A DNA stretch of 64,000 nucleotides from an uncultured Clostridia bacterium (GCA_945874765.1 CAMCHQ010000010.1:1-64000); one strand, 5' to 3'; counted from the stretch's first letter, positions 25,525-35,379 are shown. A program made the numbers and translations. The notes: generated by a model not told the origin, from the sequence alone.

Positions 25525-25804
25525 ACAAATTAATAGTACCCAAACAAAGACTGTGAAGCAGAAAAAGACCTTCTATTTCGGTTTAAGAGAGTTGACGGGT
25601 GGTGCAAGTCAATACAGGTAAAAGGTGTATAGCTCTCTGCTAAGTTGCTGTTCTGAATAGAAATCAATAGGAACAGACGGTTTGCCTCGTTATTGGCAGA
25701 GGCATTGATTGATGCTAAAGGGCAGGGGCTTAACCTTGCTGAAGTAGGGTGGTACAGCGTGATATTAACGCCCCTATACTCTTTGTGTAGGGGCTTATTT
25801 TTTT
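25525..25804 (+). promoter_or_regulatory. T-box leader, leucine type
   Basis: The leader has the T-box sequence AGGGTGGTACAGCG at 25746-25759, a Stem I distal segment starting AGAGAGTTGACGG near 25587, and a terminator stem GCCCCTATAC/GTGTAGGGGC at 25770-25794 followed by T-rich sequence. A CTC triplet around 25633-25637, in the 3' side of Stem I, is the likely leucine specifier. Uncharged tRNA-Leu should pair with it, stabilise the antiterminator and allow leuA transcription. Confidence 0.92.
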
Positions 25805-25837
25805 GCTCCTGTGCAAAAACGAAAGGAGATTAACATT

Positions 25838-27574
25838 ATGAAAAAGGGTTACGAAAAATACAGAGGCTTTAAGCCAATCAACATTCCCGACCGTACTTGG
25901 CCTGACAAAACTATTACAAAAGCGCCGACTTGGTGCTCGGTTGACCTTCGTGACGGCAACCAAGCGCTTGTTGACCCTATGAATTTGCAGGAAAAGCTTG
26001 AATTCTTTAAAACTCTTGTAAATATCGGTTTTAAAGAAATTGAAGTTGGATTCCCGTCAGCAAGTGAAACAGAATATGAAATTTTAAGAACACTTATCGA
26101 GGGTAATTATATACCCGATGACGTTACAATTCAGGTACTCGTTCAGGCAAGAGAGCACCTTATCAGAAAAACATTTGAAGCAATCGACGGCGCTAAAAAC
26201 GTTATCGTTCATTTCTATAATTCAACCTCTACTCTTCAGCGTAAAGTTGTATTTAAAACAGATATGCAGGGCGTAATCGACATTGCAATCGACGGCGCAA
26301 AGCTTATCTATAAGCTTACAGAAGAGGAAAAGAAAAAGAATCCCGATATGAATATCCGTTTTGAATACAGTCCCGAGAGTTTTACAGGTACTGAAATGGA
26401 TAATGCCGTTGAGATTTGCCGTCAGGTTATGGAGGAACTTCATATTACTAAGGAAAATCCTATTATCCTTAACCTTCCGTCAACTGTTGAAGGCTCAACT
26501 CCTAACGGTTATGCAGACCAAATTGAGTATTTTTGCCGTCATCTTCCAAACCGTGACGCAGCTATTATTTCACTTCATCCTCATAATGACAGAGGTACAG
26601 GTGTTGCCGCAGCCGAACTCGGACTTCTCGCAGGTGCAGACAGAATTGAGGGCACACTCTTCGGCAACGGTGAGAGAACAGGTAATGTCGATATTGTCAC
26701 TTTGGCACTTAATATGTGGACACAGGGCGTTGACCCTAAGCTTGACTTCCACGATATCAATAAGATTAAAGGCGTTTATGAAAGAGCAACAAAGATGGTA
26801 GTGCCTCCACGTCATCCGTACGCAGGTGAACTTGTATTTACTGCTTTCTCAGGCTCTCATCAGGACGCTATCAATAAAGGTAAGATTTATATGGAAGAGC
26901 ACGGCGGAGATTATTGGGATATTCCGTATCTTCCTATTGACCCTGCCGATGTCGGCCGTGAATATGAACCGATTATTCGTATCAATTCTCAAAGCGGTAA
27001 GGGCGGTATGGCATATATTCTTGCTAACGATTACGGAATTAAGATGCCTAAGGCTATGCAAAGCGAGTTTAGTGCAGTAGTTCAAAAAGCTTGCGATGAA
27101 AGCGGTAAGGAAATTCAGCCTGAAGAGGTATTTGATATTTTCCAAAAGGAATACAGAAACGTTTGCGGCCCTTACAAGCTTCTTAATTATAAAATCACCG
27201 AAGAAAAGAACGAAAAAGATTATCTTACTGCCGTTCATTTCACAGGTGAACTTAAATATAAAGATAATGAGCCGGTTAAAATTTCAGGCGACGGCTCCGG
27301 TCCTATCGGCGCTTTCTGCGAGGCTATGAACAAGGCGGGTCTTTCCGATTATGAGTTTGTAGACTACAGCGAGCACGCAATTTCAGTCGGCAGTGACTCA
27401 AAGGCTATAAGCTATATTCATATTAAGAATCCTGAGGGAAAAGACATATTCGGTATCGGCGTAAGCCACAATATCGGCTATGCTTCAATGAAGGGTATTA
27501 TCTGCGCTATTAACCGTGACCAAAAGGACACAATGCGTGATGATACAATGCCCGGAATATTCGACCAATGTTAA
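25838..27574 (+). CDS. leuA: 2-isopropylmalate synthase
   Basis: A 578-residue LeuA, first enzyme of leucine synthesis. It joins acetyl-CoA and 2-ketoisovalerate. The motif SVDLRDGNQAL and the metal-binding HPHNDRGTG are present, and the long C-terminal domain (from about residue 440) is the leucine-sensing part. This is the long LeuA branch starting with GYEKYRGFKPINIPDRTWP. AAAGGAG at 25822-25828 supports ATG 25838; a GTG at 25811 falls before the SD. It is controlled by the T-box upstream. Confidence 0.95.
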   Translation: MKKGYEKYRGFKPINIPDRTWPDKTITKAPTWCSVDLRDGNQALVDPMNLQEKLEFFKTLVNIGFKEIEVGFPSASETEYEILRTLIEGNYIPDDVTIQVLVQAREHLIRKTFEAIDGAKNVIVHFYNSTSTLQRKVVFKTDMQGVIDIAIDGAKLIYKLTEEEKKKNPDMNIRFEYSPESFTGTEMDNAVEICRQVMEELHITKENPIILNLPSTVEGSTPNGYADQIEYFCRHLPNRDAAIISLHPHNDRGTGVAAAELGLLAGADRIEGTLFGNGERTGNVDIVTLALNMWTQGVDPKLDFHDINKIKGVYERATKMVVPPRHPYAGELVFTAFSGSHQDAINKGKIYMEEHGGDYWDIPYLPIDPADVGREYEPIIRINSQSGKGGMAYILANDYGIKMPKAMQSEFSAVVQKACDESGKEIQPEEVFDIFQKEYRNVCGPYKLLNYKITEEKNEKDYLTAVHFTGELKYKDNEPVKISGDGSGPIGAFCEAMNKAGLSDYEFVDYSEHAISVGSDSKAISYIHIKNPEGKDIFGIGVSHNIGYASMKGIICAINRDQKDTMRDDTMPGIFDQC

Positions 27575-27657
27575 AATATTGTGAATAAGCTGTATATTAT
27601 CGGAATATGGCTTTAGGTATTGTCGGGATTACAGTTAAATAAAAGAGGCGTATTGTT

Positions 27658-28407
27658 TTGGAAACTAAATGGGACGCACAAAATTATACGAATAATTTTA
27701 AATTTGTGCACAAATACGGTGAGGCGGTAACCGAATTGATTACTGCGGATAAAGGCAGTTTCGTTGTTGATGTCGGCTGCGGAAACGGCGCTTTGACAAA
27801 AGTTCTTTGCGATAAAGGTTATGACGTTATCGGCATTGATTCCAATGCGCAAATGCTTGAAAAGGCAAGCTCACTTTATCCCGATATTAATTTTATGCTT
27901 TGCGACGCAACCGAATTTGAGTTGTCAAAAAAGGCTGATGTTATCTTTTCAAATGCTGTTTTTCATTGGATAGACAATCAGGACAAACTTGTTGAAAATT
28001 TGGCGGATAATCTTAAAAACGGCGGTCAGCTTGTGTTTGAATTCGGCGGTAAAGGTTGTGCCAAAACGGTTCACGCTTCACTTGAAAAAGCATTTTCCGA
28101 TTATGGCTTGACGTATCATAACGATTTCAATTTCAAATCAATAGGCGAATTTGCCCCTATTCTTGAAAAGCACGGTTTTCGGGTTGAATTTGCAACTCTT
28201 TTTGACAGACCGACAGCTCAAATCGGCGATAACGGGCTTGAAAATTGGATTAATATGTTTTGCGATAAAGCATTTGAAAATGTTGACAAAGATACGAAAA
28301 ATAATATAATTAAAAATGCAGTTGAGCTTTGCAAGCCGAGTTTGTATAAAGACGGCACTTGCTATGTCGATTATGTAAGGCTTCGTATGAAAGCTGTTAA
28401 AATTTAA
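27658..28407 (+). CDS. SAM methyltransferase in the leucine operon (trans-aconitate type)
   Basis: A 249-residue class I methyltransferase. The SAM motif is VVDVGCGNGALTKVL, followed by VIGIDSNAQMLEKA. The segment IFSNAVFHWIDNQ is the mark of the trans-aconitate methyltransferase (Tam) branch. It lies between leuA and leuB with gaps of 83 and 46 nt on the same strand, and uses TTG with GAGG upstream. Yeast Tmt1, from the same group, methylates both trans-aconitate and 3-isopropylmalate. The location suggests a leucine-pathway acid as substrate. That is an inference. Confidence 0.8.
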   Translation: METKWDAQNYTNNFKFVHKYGEAVTELITADKGSFVVDVGCGNGALTKVLCDKGYDVIGIDSNAQMLEKASSLYPDINFMLCDATEFELSKKADVIFSNAVFHWIDNQDKLVENLADNLKNGGQLVFEFGGKGCAKTVHASLEKAFSDYGLTYHNDFNFKSIGEFAPILEKHGFRVEFATLFDRPTAQIGDNGLENWINMFCDKAFENVDKDTKNNIIKNAVELCKPSLYKDGTCYVDYVRLRMKAVKI

Positions 28408-28453
28408 TAAATAATTTCTTTCGGCGCAAGCCGATACAGAGAAAGGTTAAAAT

Positions 28454-29524
28454 ATGAAAAATTATAAAATTACAGTTTTAAAGGGTGACGGAATCGGCCC
28501 TGAAATCGTAGATGAATGTATTAAAGTTCTTGATAAGGCGGGCGAAAAATTCGGCTTTGCCTTTGATTATGATTATGAGCTTTTAGGCGGCTCGGCTATT
28601 GATGAGACGGGTGTTCCTTATCCTGAAAAAACCGCAAAGGCTTGTAAGGCTTCAGACGCAGTTCTTCTCGGTGCCGTAGGCGGCCCTAAGTGGGACAGTC
28701 AGCCGGGTAACAACCGTCCTGAAAAGGGACTTCTTGCTATTCGTGAGGATTTGGGACTTTTTGCAAATCTCCGTCCGGCAAAGATTTTTGCACCTCTTAA
28801 ATCCGCTTCTCCTATCAAAGAGGAAATTATAGGCGACGGACTTGATATTCTTATTGTTCGTGAGCTTACAGGCGGTATCTATTTCGGCGACCGTGGAACT
28901 TATGAGGAAAACGGCGTTGTAGGCGCATACGATACCGAGCGTTATACATATCCTGAGATTAAGAGAATTGTTAAAGCAGGCTTTGAATATGCAATGAAGC
29001 GTGAGAAAAAGCTTACTTGTGTTGATAAGGCAAATGTTCTTGATACTTCAAGACTTTGGAGAAAAGTTATGGAGGAAACCGCTGAGGATTATCCCGAAGT
29101 TGAGGTTTCTTATATGTATGTTGATAACTGTGCAATGCAGCTCGTTCGTAACCCTAACCAGTTTGATACTATCGTAACTTCTAATATTTTCGGCGATATT
29201 CTTTCGGATGAGGCTTCAATGATTTCTGGCTCAATCGGTATGCTTGCTTCCGCTTCTCTTGCAGAGGGCACATTCGGTCTTTATGAGCCTATCCACGGTT
29301 CTGCTCCCGATATCGCAGGTCAGGGCAAAGCTAACCCTCTTGCAACCATTCTTTCCGGTGCAATGATGCTTCGCTACACATTCGGTGAGGCTGAGGCTGC
29401 CGACGCTATTGAAAATGCGGTTGACGTTGCACTTACCAAGGCAAGGACACCCGATATTTATGAGGAAGGTTTTGAGGCAGTTAATACTTCTCAAATGGGC
29501 GACCTCGTCGCAAGTCTTTTATAA
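28454..29524 (+). CDS. leuB: 3-isopropylmalate dehydrogenase
   Basis: A 356-residue LeuB that oxidises and decarboxylates 3-isopropylmalate with NAD. The start [15 protein letters not shown], the [19 protein letters not shown]-like loop ([12 protein letters not shown]), YFGDRG and the NAD segment [19 protein letters not shown] are present. leuC and leuD are not here, so the isomerase must be encoded elsewhere. Confidence 0.96.
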   Translation: MKNYKITVLKGDGIGPEIVDECIKVLDKAGEKFGFAFDYDYELLGGSAIDETGVPYPEKTAKACKASDAVLLGAVGGPKWDSQPGNNRPEKGLLAIREDLGLFANLRPAKIFAPLKSASPIKEEIIGDGLDILIVRELTGGIYFGDRGTYEENGVVGAYDTERYTYPEIKRIVKAGFEYAMKREKKLTCVDKANVLDTSRLWRKVMEETAEDYPEVEVSYMYVDNCAMQLVRNPNQFDTIVTSNIFGDILSDEASMISGSIGMLASASLAEGTFGLYEPIHGSAPDIAGQGKANPLATILSGAMMLRYTFGEAEAADAIENAVDVALTKARTPDIYEEGFEAVNTSQMGDLVASLL

Positions 29525-29540
29525 TTTCAATATATAAATT

Positions 29541-29575
29541 AAGACGGTAACTCTTTTTGAGTTACCGTCTTTTCT
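29541..29575. terminator. Terminator after leuB
   Basis: AAGACGGTAACTC at 29541-29553 pairs with GAGTTACCGTCTT at 29559-29571 around five T, followed by TTC. It separates convergent genes. Confidence 0.85.
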
Positions 29576-30426
29576 TATGCTAATTCAATCGAATCGCCGG
29601 TGTCTTTAATTTCAATAAATTTAGGGTGTTCCTGTCCGTTCGTATTTGGTGTATGGAATGAGAGATAAAGTTTATTCTCTGCCTTGAAAATCATTCCGTG
29701 CCCGCCGTCGTTATCAATCAAAAGAGGTAAATGCTCAAATACTCCGTTTAATTCATTGTCACTTGAACGTGCAACGCACTGGCAATATTTGTGATTAACA
29801 AATGTAGACCAAATAAGAAGAAGTTTGCCTTTGCTTGTGCGATACATAAACGGACCGTCGGTTATGTAGTGCTCACCGTCGGGTTTATTGTCTGCCCAAT
29901 ATGGTGAGGAAGCGGCAAAAATCTTAGTCGGCAGGCTTATTGCGGCGTTAAGTTCCTTGTTAAGCTTGATAAAGCAGATTTCACCGTCTATAATTTGCGT
30001 GTGTTCGTGGCAAAATACGAGATACGGCTCGCCCGATTTTGAAACGTAAAGCGTAGCGTCAAGGCACTCCCATTCTTCGGGGGTGAGTGCACCGTCACTG
30101 TACGGCTCAAACTGACCGAGTGGATTGTCCGCTTTTAAAATATATGAACCTCTCAGTCCGTTTTCCTGAGTAAAGGTTGCAATCATATAGTAGTCGCCCT
30201 TGTATTTATGTACCTCGGGTGCCCAATTGACTTCTTTGTTTAAACCGTATTTTTCACTGTTAAAACATTCTGTCGGCTCACTCCAGTTGATAAGGTCATT
30301 TGATGTATAAACGTCAAAGCCTTCCGTATGGCAACCGAAATCTTTTGCCCTTGTTCCGTATAGATAATATACCCCGTCCTCACTTAAAACAAAAGGGTCT
30401 CTGATATTAATATCTTCTAATTTCAT
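29575..30426 (-). CDS. Glycoside hydrolase family 43 protein
   Basis: A 283-residue five-bladed propeller of GH43, which hydrolyses arabinose- or xylose-containing glycans. The base motif NIRDPFVL (Asp10), WAPEVHKYKGDYYM and the middle LDATLYV are present. The acid motif, usually a Glu in EGP, reads ITDGPFMYR here. There is no signal peptide, so it should act in the cytoplasm on imported oligosaccharides. AAAGGTGA lies before the ATG. It follows the PI-PLC-like gene by 9 nt. Confidence 0.85.
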   Translation of the reverse strand: MKLEDINIRDPFVLSEDGVYYLYGTRAKDFGCHTEGFDVYTSNDLINWSEPTECFNSEKYGLNKEVNWAPEVHKYKGDYYMIATFTQENGLRGSYILKADNPLGQFEPYSDGALTPEEWECLDATLYVSKSGEPYLVFCHEHTQIIDGEICFIKLNKELNAAISLPTKIFAASSPYWADNKPDGEHYITDGPFMYRTSKGKLLLIWSTFVNHKYCQCVARSSDNELNGVFEHLPLLIDNDGGHGMIFKAENKLYLSFHTPNTNGQEHPKFIEIKDTGDSIELA

Positions 30427-30435
30427 ATTTCACCT

Positions 30436-31317
30436 TTAAAAATTTGTATTGATTATTTTAGATGTAAGTTCTTTCGTAGGAAAATCCATATAAATTGTTC
30501 CGTAATAAAAGTCCTTTTTTAATTCATATGATAAAAATTTAGGATTAATGTATTTTGAATTGTTATAAGGACCTTTAAGACCGCCGGCAGTTGAAAGATA
30601 ATTGATTATGTATGCTCCGTCCCATTTGTTCATACTGTCAAGAAACGGTTTTATACATTCATTCCACCTCGGCTCGGGCTTGTACTTGAATCTATCCTGA
30701 ATAATGAATTTTATTTCATATTCACCCGATGTGTTAAGCGTCAACGGCTCGGGTACGGCTGTTTTCTGCTCTACCCAATTTGAAAAGTCAATTCCCGTTT
30801 TGCCGATATCGTAGCCTTTCGTTGTGTCCATTTTACAGCGGCGGATAAATATAATTTTACCTCTTGCCTCGTCAAGATACGGGCTTCTGTTATCCGTATA
30901 CCACTTTTTCGGATTTTTATTAATGTAATTATTAAGCATTAAATCAAAACAACGCTCCATTTCCTTTGCGCTGTCATTTTTGAACTGAAAAACGATTGTC
31001 TCACTCGGATTTTCGTCAAGGAAACGGTAGCAGTGCGCCAAAACGTCTGCCATATCCATTTGCTTTGAAAAATGATTTCTTGTATTAAAAGCCTTTGCAA
31101 TGCCGTGCACCATTTTAAGCCTGTCGCCGTTTGACTCAACTCTGATATCAAGCGCACGAACACCCAAGCAAAGCTGCTCGTATATATTCATATTTTGACA
31201 TTTTGAAATGTGAGAAAATTGAACAAATTGAGTAACGCAATCGTGAGTTCCCGGGATATTAAGCCTTAAAACTTCGTTTTTGCCGTCAATTTTACTCATC
31301 CAGCTTTTTAACTCCAT
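30436..31317 (-). CDS. PI-PLC-like phosphodiesterase
   Basis: A 293-residue protein with the X domain of bacterial phosphatidylinositol phospholipase C. The catalytic His25 lies in NIPGTHDCV, Asp57 in ALDIRV, and the second His71 in MVHGIAK. No signal peptide is seen, whereas classical PI-PLCs are secreted, so the target may be cytoplasmic. GGTGA lies 7 nt before ATG 31317; the upstream in-frame start at 31455 has no SD and would cover the promoter. It forms a pair with the GH43 gene. Confidence 0.82.
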   Translation of the reverse strand: MELKSWMSKIDGKNEVLRLNIPGTHDCVTQFVQFSHISKCQNMNIYEQLCLGVRALDIRVESNGDRLKMVHGIAKAFNTRNHFSKQMDMADVLAHCYRFLDENPSETIVFQFKNDSAKEMERCFDLMLNNYINKNPKKWYTDNRSPYLDEARGKIIFIRRCKMDTTKGYDIGKTGIDFSNWVEQKTAVPEPLTLNTSGEYEIKFIIQDRFKYKPEPRWNECIKPFLDSMNKWDGAYIINYLSTAGGLKGPYNNSKYINPKFLSYELKKDFYYGTIYMDFPTKELTSKIINTNF

Positions 31318-31423
31318 AATTATCACCAAAAACACTATAACATTTTTAGTGAATAATATCAATTGAAAATATTTACATTTTATTTTATAATTAGAATAGT
31401 ATATACACAAATGAGGTGCAAAT

Positions 31424-31864
31424 ATGGTATTACTTAATAAAACAGGCAAAATCACATTGGATGATAATAAAACAAATATTGTTTTGCCTTTTGAAATAAA
31501 GGATAATTTTAAATCCTTAAAAATTAAATTTGAATATTCTCCGAAAACTTTGGAAAATAAAGAAAAGGAAATAAAAATTGCCGAGGACTGCCTTAAAAAG
31601 TATGACGAGGTGCAGGAGGGAAATATCGAAAGCTATTTGCCGATTAAAAATCTTGTTACCTTATCACTTGATTCAAGCAGGGAGTATCTCGGTGCGGCGC
31701 ACAGGCAAAGTAATAAGCAAGAGCATATTATTTCTCCCGATTTTTCATCAAACGGATTTTTCAAAACGGATATTGCAAAGGGTGAATGGAAAATAATGCT
31801 TAATGTCCATTCGGTAAGCTGTGACGTTGATTATAAAATAACTGTTGAGGGGGAGGAAAAATAA
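31424..31864 (+). CDS. Unknown protein preceding a PHP hydrolase
   Basis: A 146-residue soluble protein rich in Lys and Glu. A beta-rich pattern such as LDDNKTNIVLPFEIKD and NVHSVSCDVDYKITVEGEE suggests a small sandwich domain. GAGGTG lies before the ATG. Its stop overlaps the start of the PHP gene (TAATG), so translation is coupled and the two probably work together. I do not recognise the family. Confidence 0.65.
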   Translation: MVLLNKTGKITLDDNKTNIVLPFEIKDNFKSLKIKFEYSPKTLENKEKEIKIAEDCLKKYDEVQEGNIESYLPIKNLVTLSLDSSREYLGAAHRQSNKQEHIISPDFSSNGFFKTDIAKGEWKIMLNVHSVSCDVDYKITVEGEEK

Positions 31865-32811
31865 TGAGCTATTTACCTTGTGAGCTTCATTGCCATACTG
31901 TTCATTCAGACGGAGATTTCACAGTTGCCGAGCTTCAAAAGGCGGCGGCAGACGACCATCTTGCAATAATGGCTTTGACCGACCATAACACTTTCTCGGG
32001 TTGGGACGAACTTGACGATAATATTATTCCGACAATCAGAGGCATTGAATGGACAACCTATTTCGGTCATATGCTCGTTTTAGGCGCTAACGATTTTGTT
32101 GATTGGCGTGACGCAAAGCCCGATAATATTGATGAAAAAATCAAGCAGGTTAAGGCGGTCGGCGGTCTTGTCGGCATTGCTCATCCTTTTCAGCTCGGTT
32201 CTCCTCTTTGCACAGGCGGACGTTGGGAATTTAATGTGAGGGATTGGCGAAATGTCGATTATATCGAGGTTTGGCACCAAAATCTCTATTCCGCAAAAAG
32301 GGAGAACGAAAGAGCACTTGAACTTTGGACTTCTCTTCTTGATAAGGGTTATAAAATTGCGGCAACCTACGGCAGGGATTGGCACAGAGAGGAAACCTCG
32401 GGCCACTACGGCTGTACTTATATTGATGTAGACGATATCAGTGCAAAATCAGCTATGCGTGCAATAAGGCTCGGCAAAACGGTTATTTCCCACGGCGCAA
32501 AATTCATATTCAGAGTTCACCGCCACGGTATTACAAGCGGTATCGGCGATACTGTTAAAAAAGGCAACTATACTTTCAGCTTCTTTACCGATTTGCATTC
32601 AAGAGCTAAAGACGCAGGCGACGAGGACATAGTATATAAAGAAATAAAAATAGTCACAAACGGCGGAAAATGCGTGCTTGAAACAAGATATGACGAAAGG
32701 CACGTTCGCTTAAGACTTGACAGCGGATGTTGGTACCGTGCAGAGCTTTGGGGTACTGTTGACGGGGAGAAAAAACCGCTTGCAATCACTTCTCCTATCT
32801 ATTGCGAATGA
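31864..32811 (+). CDS. PHP-domain metallohydrolase, CehA/McbA type
   Basis: A 315-residue PHP protein. Metal ligands are visible at the start (CELHCHTVHSDGDF, His9 and His11) and in MALTDHNTF, IRGIEWT, IAHPF and GRDWHRE. Members hydrolyse phosphoesters or phosphotriesters with bound metal ions. The N-terminal 220 residues hold the domain; a beta-rich tail follows. It is translationally coupled to the gene before it. The substrate is unknown. Confidence 0.82.
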   Translation: MSYLPCELHCHTVHSDGDFTVAELQKAAADDHLAIMALTDHNTFSGWDELDDNIIPTIRGIEWTTYFGHMLVLGANDFVDWRDAKPDNIDEKIKQVKAVGGLVGIAHPFQLGSPLCTGGRWEFNVRDWRNVDYIEVWHQNLYSAKRENERALELWTSLLDKGYKIAATYGRDWHREETSGHYGCTYIDVDDISAKSAMRAIRLGKTVISHGAKFIFRVHRHGITSGIGDTVKKGNYTFSFFTDLHSRAKDAGDEDIVYKEIKIVTNGGKCVLETRYDERHVRLRLDSGCWYRAELWGTVDGEKKPLAITSPIYCE

Positions 32812-32814
32812 TAA

Positions 32815-32848
32815 TTTAACGTAAATTTAACATAAACTATATTATAAT
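32815..32848 (+). promoter_or_regulatory. Pho box and promoter of the Na/Pi transporter operon
   Basis: TTTAACG at 32815-32821 and TTTAACA at 32826-32832 repeat with an 11-bp period, as in PhoP binding sites. TATAAT at 32843-32848 is the -10. No good -35 is present, which fits an activator-dependent promoter. The PhoP homologue encoded downstream is the likely activator. Confidence 0.75.
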
Positions 32849-32920
32849 TTAATCGACTGCATATAATATCTACTTGTATATTTTTGTGTAATATTTTTGT
32901 GTAATTATGAGGAAAAGGGT

Positions 32921-34684
32921 ATGACTATTTATAATTTTTTAACTCTTGTCGGCGGGCTTGCAATGTTCCTGTTCGGTATGGACGTTATGGGAAAAAGTCT
33001 TGAAAAAATGGGCGGCAGCAAGCTCGGTACGATTCTTGAAAAGATGACCGACAGCAGAATTAAGGGCGTATTGCTCGGCCTTTTCGTTACGGCTGTTATT
33101 CAGTCGTCGGGTGCTGTTACGGTTATGGCAGTCGGTTTTGTAAACAGCGGAATTATGGCGCTTAGGCAGGTTATCGGTATTATTATGGGTGCAAATATCG
33201 GTACTACCGTTACTGCGTGGATTCTTTCGCTTGCGGGTATTGAGGGTTCAAATGTGTTTATCAATCTTTTGAAACCGAGTTCCTTTGCTCCCGTTCTTGC
33301 TTTTATAGGCATTATTCTTGTTATGTTTTGCAAGAGTGAGAAAAAGCATAATGTCGGCTATATCATTTTAGGCTTCGGTCTTTTGATGATTGGTATGACA
33401 ACTATGAGCGATTCAATGGCAGGTCTTAAAGATGTGCCGCAGTTTACAAGCATTTTAACTAAGTTTTCCAATCCTATTTTGGGTATTTTGGCAGGCGCTT
33501 TCCTTACTACTGCGCTTCAAAGTTCGTCTGCCTCTGTCGGTATTTTGCAGGCGCTTTCAACTACGGGTTCTATTACCGTATCCGCCGCATTTCCTATTAT
33601 TTTAGGCCAAAATATCGGTTCTTGCACAACGGTTCTTATTTCCTCAATCGGTGCAAGCAAGAACGCTAAAAGAGCGGCTTATGCCCACCTTACGTTTAAT
33701 GTAATAGGCGTAATTATTGCAATGATTCTTTTCTACGGCTCAAATGCAATTTTCGGCTTGCCTTTCTTTAACGATAACGTTACTCCGGCAACTATTGCCG
33801 TTATCCATTCTCTTTTCAATATCTTTTCGACAATTATTCTCTTCCCGTTCGGCAAGCAGCTTGAAAAGCTTATGTATGTCCTTATCAGGGACGGCAAAGA
33901 CGACAAGGAAGAAAAGAAGGACGAAAACGGTCTTGTTGAGGAGCGTTTCCTTATCAATCCGGGTTTTGCTCTTGATAAGGTTAAGGACAAGTGTGACGAA
34001 ATGGCAACGCTTGCACAAACAAATATATCGCAAAGTATAGAATTTATAAAAAGTTACAGTCGTAAAAAGGATGAAACCATAAAGGTTAACGAGAAAAAGC
34101 TTGACGATTATGAGGACCAGCTTGAAACATATCTTGTTAAAATCAGCTCAATGGATTTGAATGTGTCCGATACAATGCGACTTAATAATTATTCGCACGC
34201 TATCGGTAACTTTGAGCGTATGGGTGACTACGGCTACAATATTCTTAAAATCAAGAGAAAAATGCATCAGGATAAAATTCATTTTTCCGAAGAGGCAAAC
34301 AGAGAACTTGAAATTATGGGCAGGGCTGTTACCGAAATTATTGAAAATTCAACAAAAGCGTTTATTGATGATAACGTTGAACTTGCAATGACTGTTGAAC
34401 CGCTTGAACAGGTAATAGATAATCTTAAGGAAGAACTTCGTGCACGTCACTCAAAGCGTATGGAGCAGGGTGAATGCACATTTGAAAACGGAATTTTATT
34501 CTTTGATATAGTTAATTCATTTGAGCGTATAGCAGACCACTGCTCAAATCTTGCAGTATGTATAATTGAATTTTCACAAGGTCATTATCAAACTCACAGC
34601 TATCTTAAGGGAGTTAAAAATTCAAATAATAAAACATTTATGGAACAGTTTGAAACATATTTAAACAAGTATGCGGTTAGATAA
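32921..34684 (+). CDS. Na/phosphate cotransporter with PhoU-like domain
   Basis: A 587-residue transporter of the NptA family. The two inverted repeats each carry the QSSS-type motif (VIQSSGAVTVMA and LQSSSASVGIL). Membrane helices fill the first 310 residues. The C-terminal 200 residues are helical and PhoU-like, with NNYSHAIGNFERMGDYGYNI and FDIVNSFERIADHCSNL repeats. It imports phosphate with sodium; the PhoU part may sense phosphate and signal to the histidine kinase. ATG 32921 is set by GAGG at 32909-32912. phoP follows by 10 nt. Confidence 0.9.
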   Translation: MTIYNFLTLVGGLAMFLFGMDVMGKSLEKMGGSKLGTILEKMTDSRIKGVLLGLFVTAVIQSSGAVTVMAVGFVNSGIMALRQVIGIIMGANIGTTVTAWILSLAGIEGSNVFINLLKPSSFAPVLAFIGIILVMFCKSEKKHNVGYIILGFGLLMIGMTTMSDSMAGLKDVPQFTSILTKFSNPILGILAGAFLTTALQSSSASVGILQALSTTGSITVSAAFPIILGQNIGSCTTVLISSIGASKNAKRAAYAHLTFNVIGVIIAMILFYGSNAIFGLPFFNDNVTPATIAVIHSLFNIFSTIILFPFGKQLEKLMYVLIRDGKDDKEEKKDENGLVEERFLINPGFALDKVKDKCDEMATLAQTNISQSIEFIKSYSRKKDETIKVNEKKLDDYEDQLETYLVKISSMDLNVSDTMRLNNYSHAIGNFERMGDYGYNILKIKRKMHQDKIHFSEEANRELEIMGRAVTEIIENSTKAFIDDNVELAMTVEPLEQVIDNLKEELRARHSKRMEQGECTFENGILFFDIVNSFERIADHCSNLAVCIIEFSQGHYQTHSYLKGVKNSNNKTFMEQFETYLNKYAVR

Positions 34685-34694
34685 GAGGTAGAGT

Positions 34695-35375
34695 ATGAGT
34701 GATAAACAATCGGTTTATATTGTAGAGGACGACGCATCAATCAGAGAGCTTGAAATATATGCTCTTAAAAATTCGGAATTTGAAGTAACGGGTTTTGAAA
34801 GCGGAAAAAGCTTAATGGCACAGTTGGAAATTAAAGTGCCGGATATTATTTTGCTTGATATTATGCTTCCCGAGGAAGACGGTCTTACCATTTTGAATAC
34901 AATCAGGCAGACGGGCGCTTATGCCGATATTCCCGTTATTATGGTTACGGCAAAGACAAGTGAGATTGACGCTGTAAAAGGGCTTGATTTGGGCGCTGAC
35001 GACTATATTACAAAGCCGTTCGGCGTTATGGAACTTGTATCGAGAGTTAAAGCCGTTTTAAGAAGAACCGCCAAGAAAGTCAAGACTGTTCTTGTATATA
35101 AAAATATAGAACTTGACGAAAATAAACATACGGTTTTGGTTGACGGTGCAGAAGTTGACCTTACATATAAGGAATATGAAATTCTTAAGCATTTAATCAG
35201 GAATAAGGGAATTGTTCTTACCCGTGACAGGCTTATGGAAATCGTTTGGGGCTATAATTTTGAGCAGGGCAACAGAACGGTTGACGTTCATATTCAGTCG
35301 CTTCGTAAAAAGCTCGGCTCGGCAGGCGAACATATTAAGACTATAAGAAATGTCGGCTACAAGGTCGGTGAATAA
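34695..35375 (+). CDS. phoP: Response regulator PhoP/PhoB
   Basis: A 226-residue OmpR-family regulator. The phospho-acceptor Asp lies in IILLDIMLPEEDG, and the conserved Lys in DYITKPFG. The winged-helix DNA-binding domain ends the protein (VDVHIQSLRKKLG, IRNVGYKV). It lies after the phosphate transporter and before a histidine kinase, and should bind Pho boxes such as the one at 32.8 kb. Confidence 0.92.
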   Translation: MSDKQSVYIVEDDASIRELEIYALKNSEFEVTGFESGKSLMAQLEIKVPDIILLDIMLPEEDGLTILNTIRQTGAYADIPVIMVTAKTSEIDAVKGLDLGADDYITKPFGVMELVSRVKAVLRRTAKKVKTVLVYKNIELDENKHTVLVDGAEVDLTYKEYEILKHLIRNKGIVLTRDRLMEIVWGYNFEQGNRTVDVHIQSLRKKLGSAGEHIKTIRNVGYKVGE

Positions 35376-35379
35376 TTAA

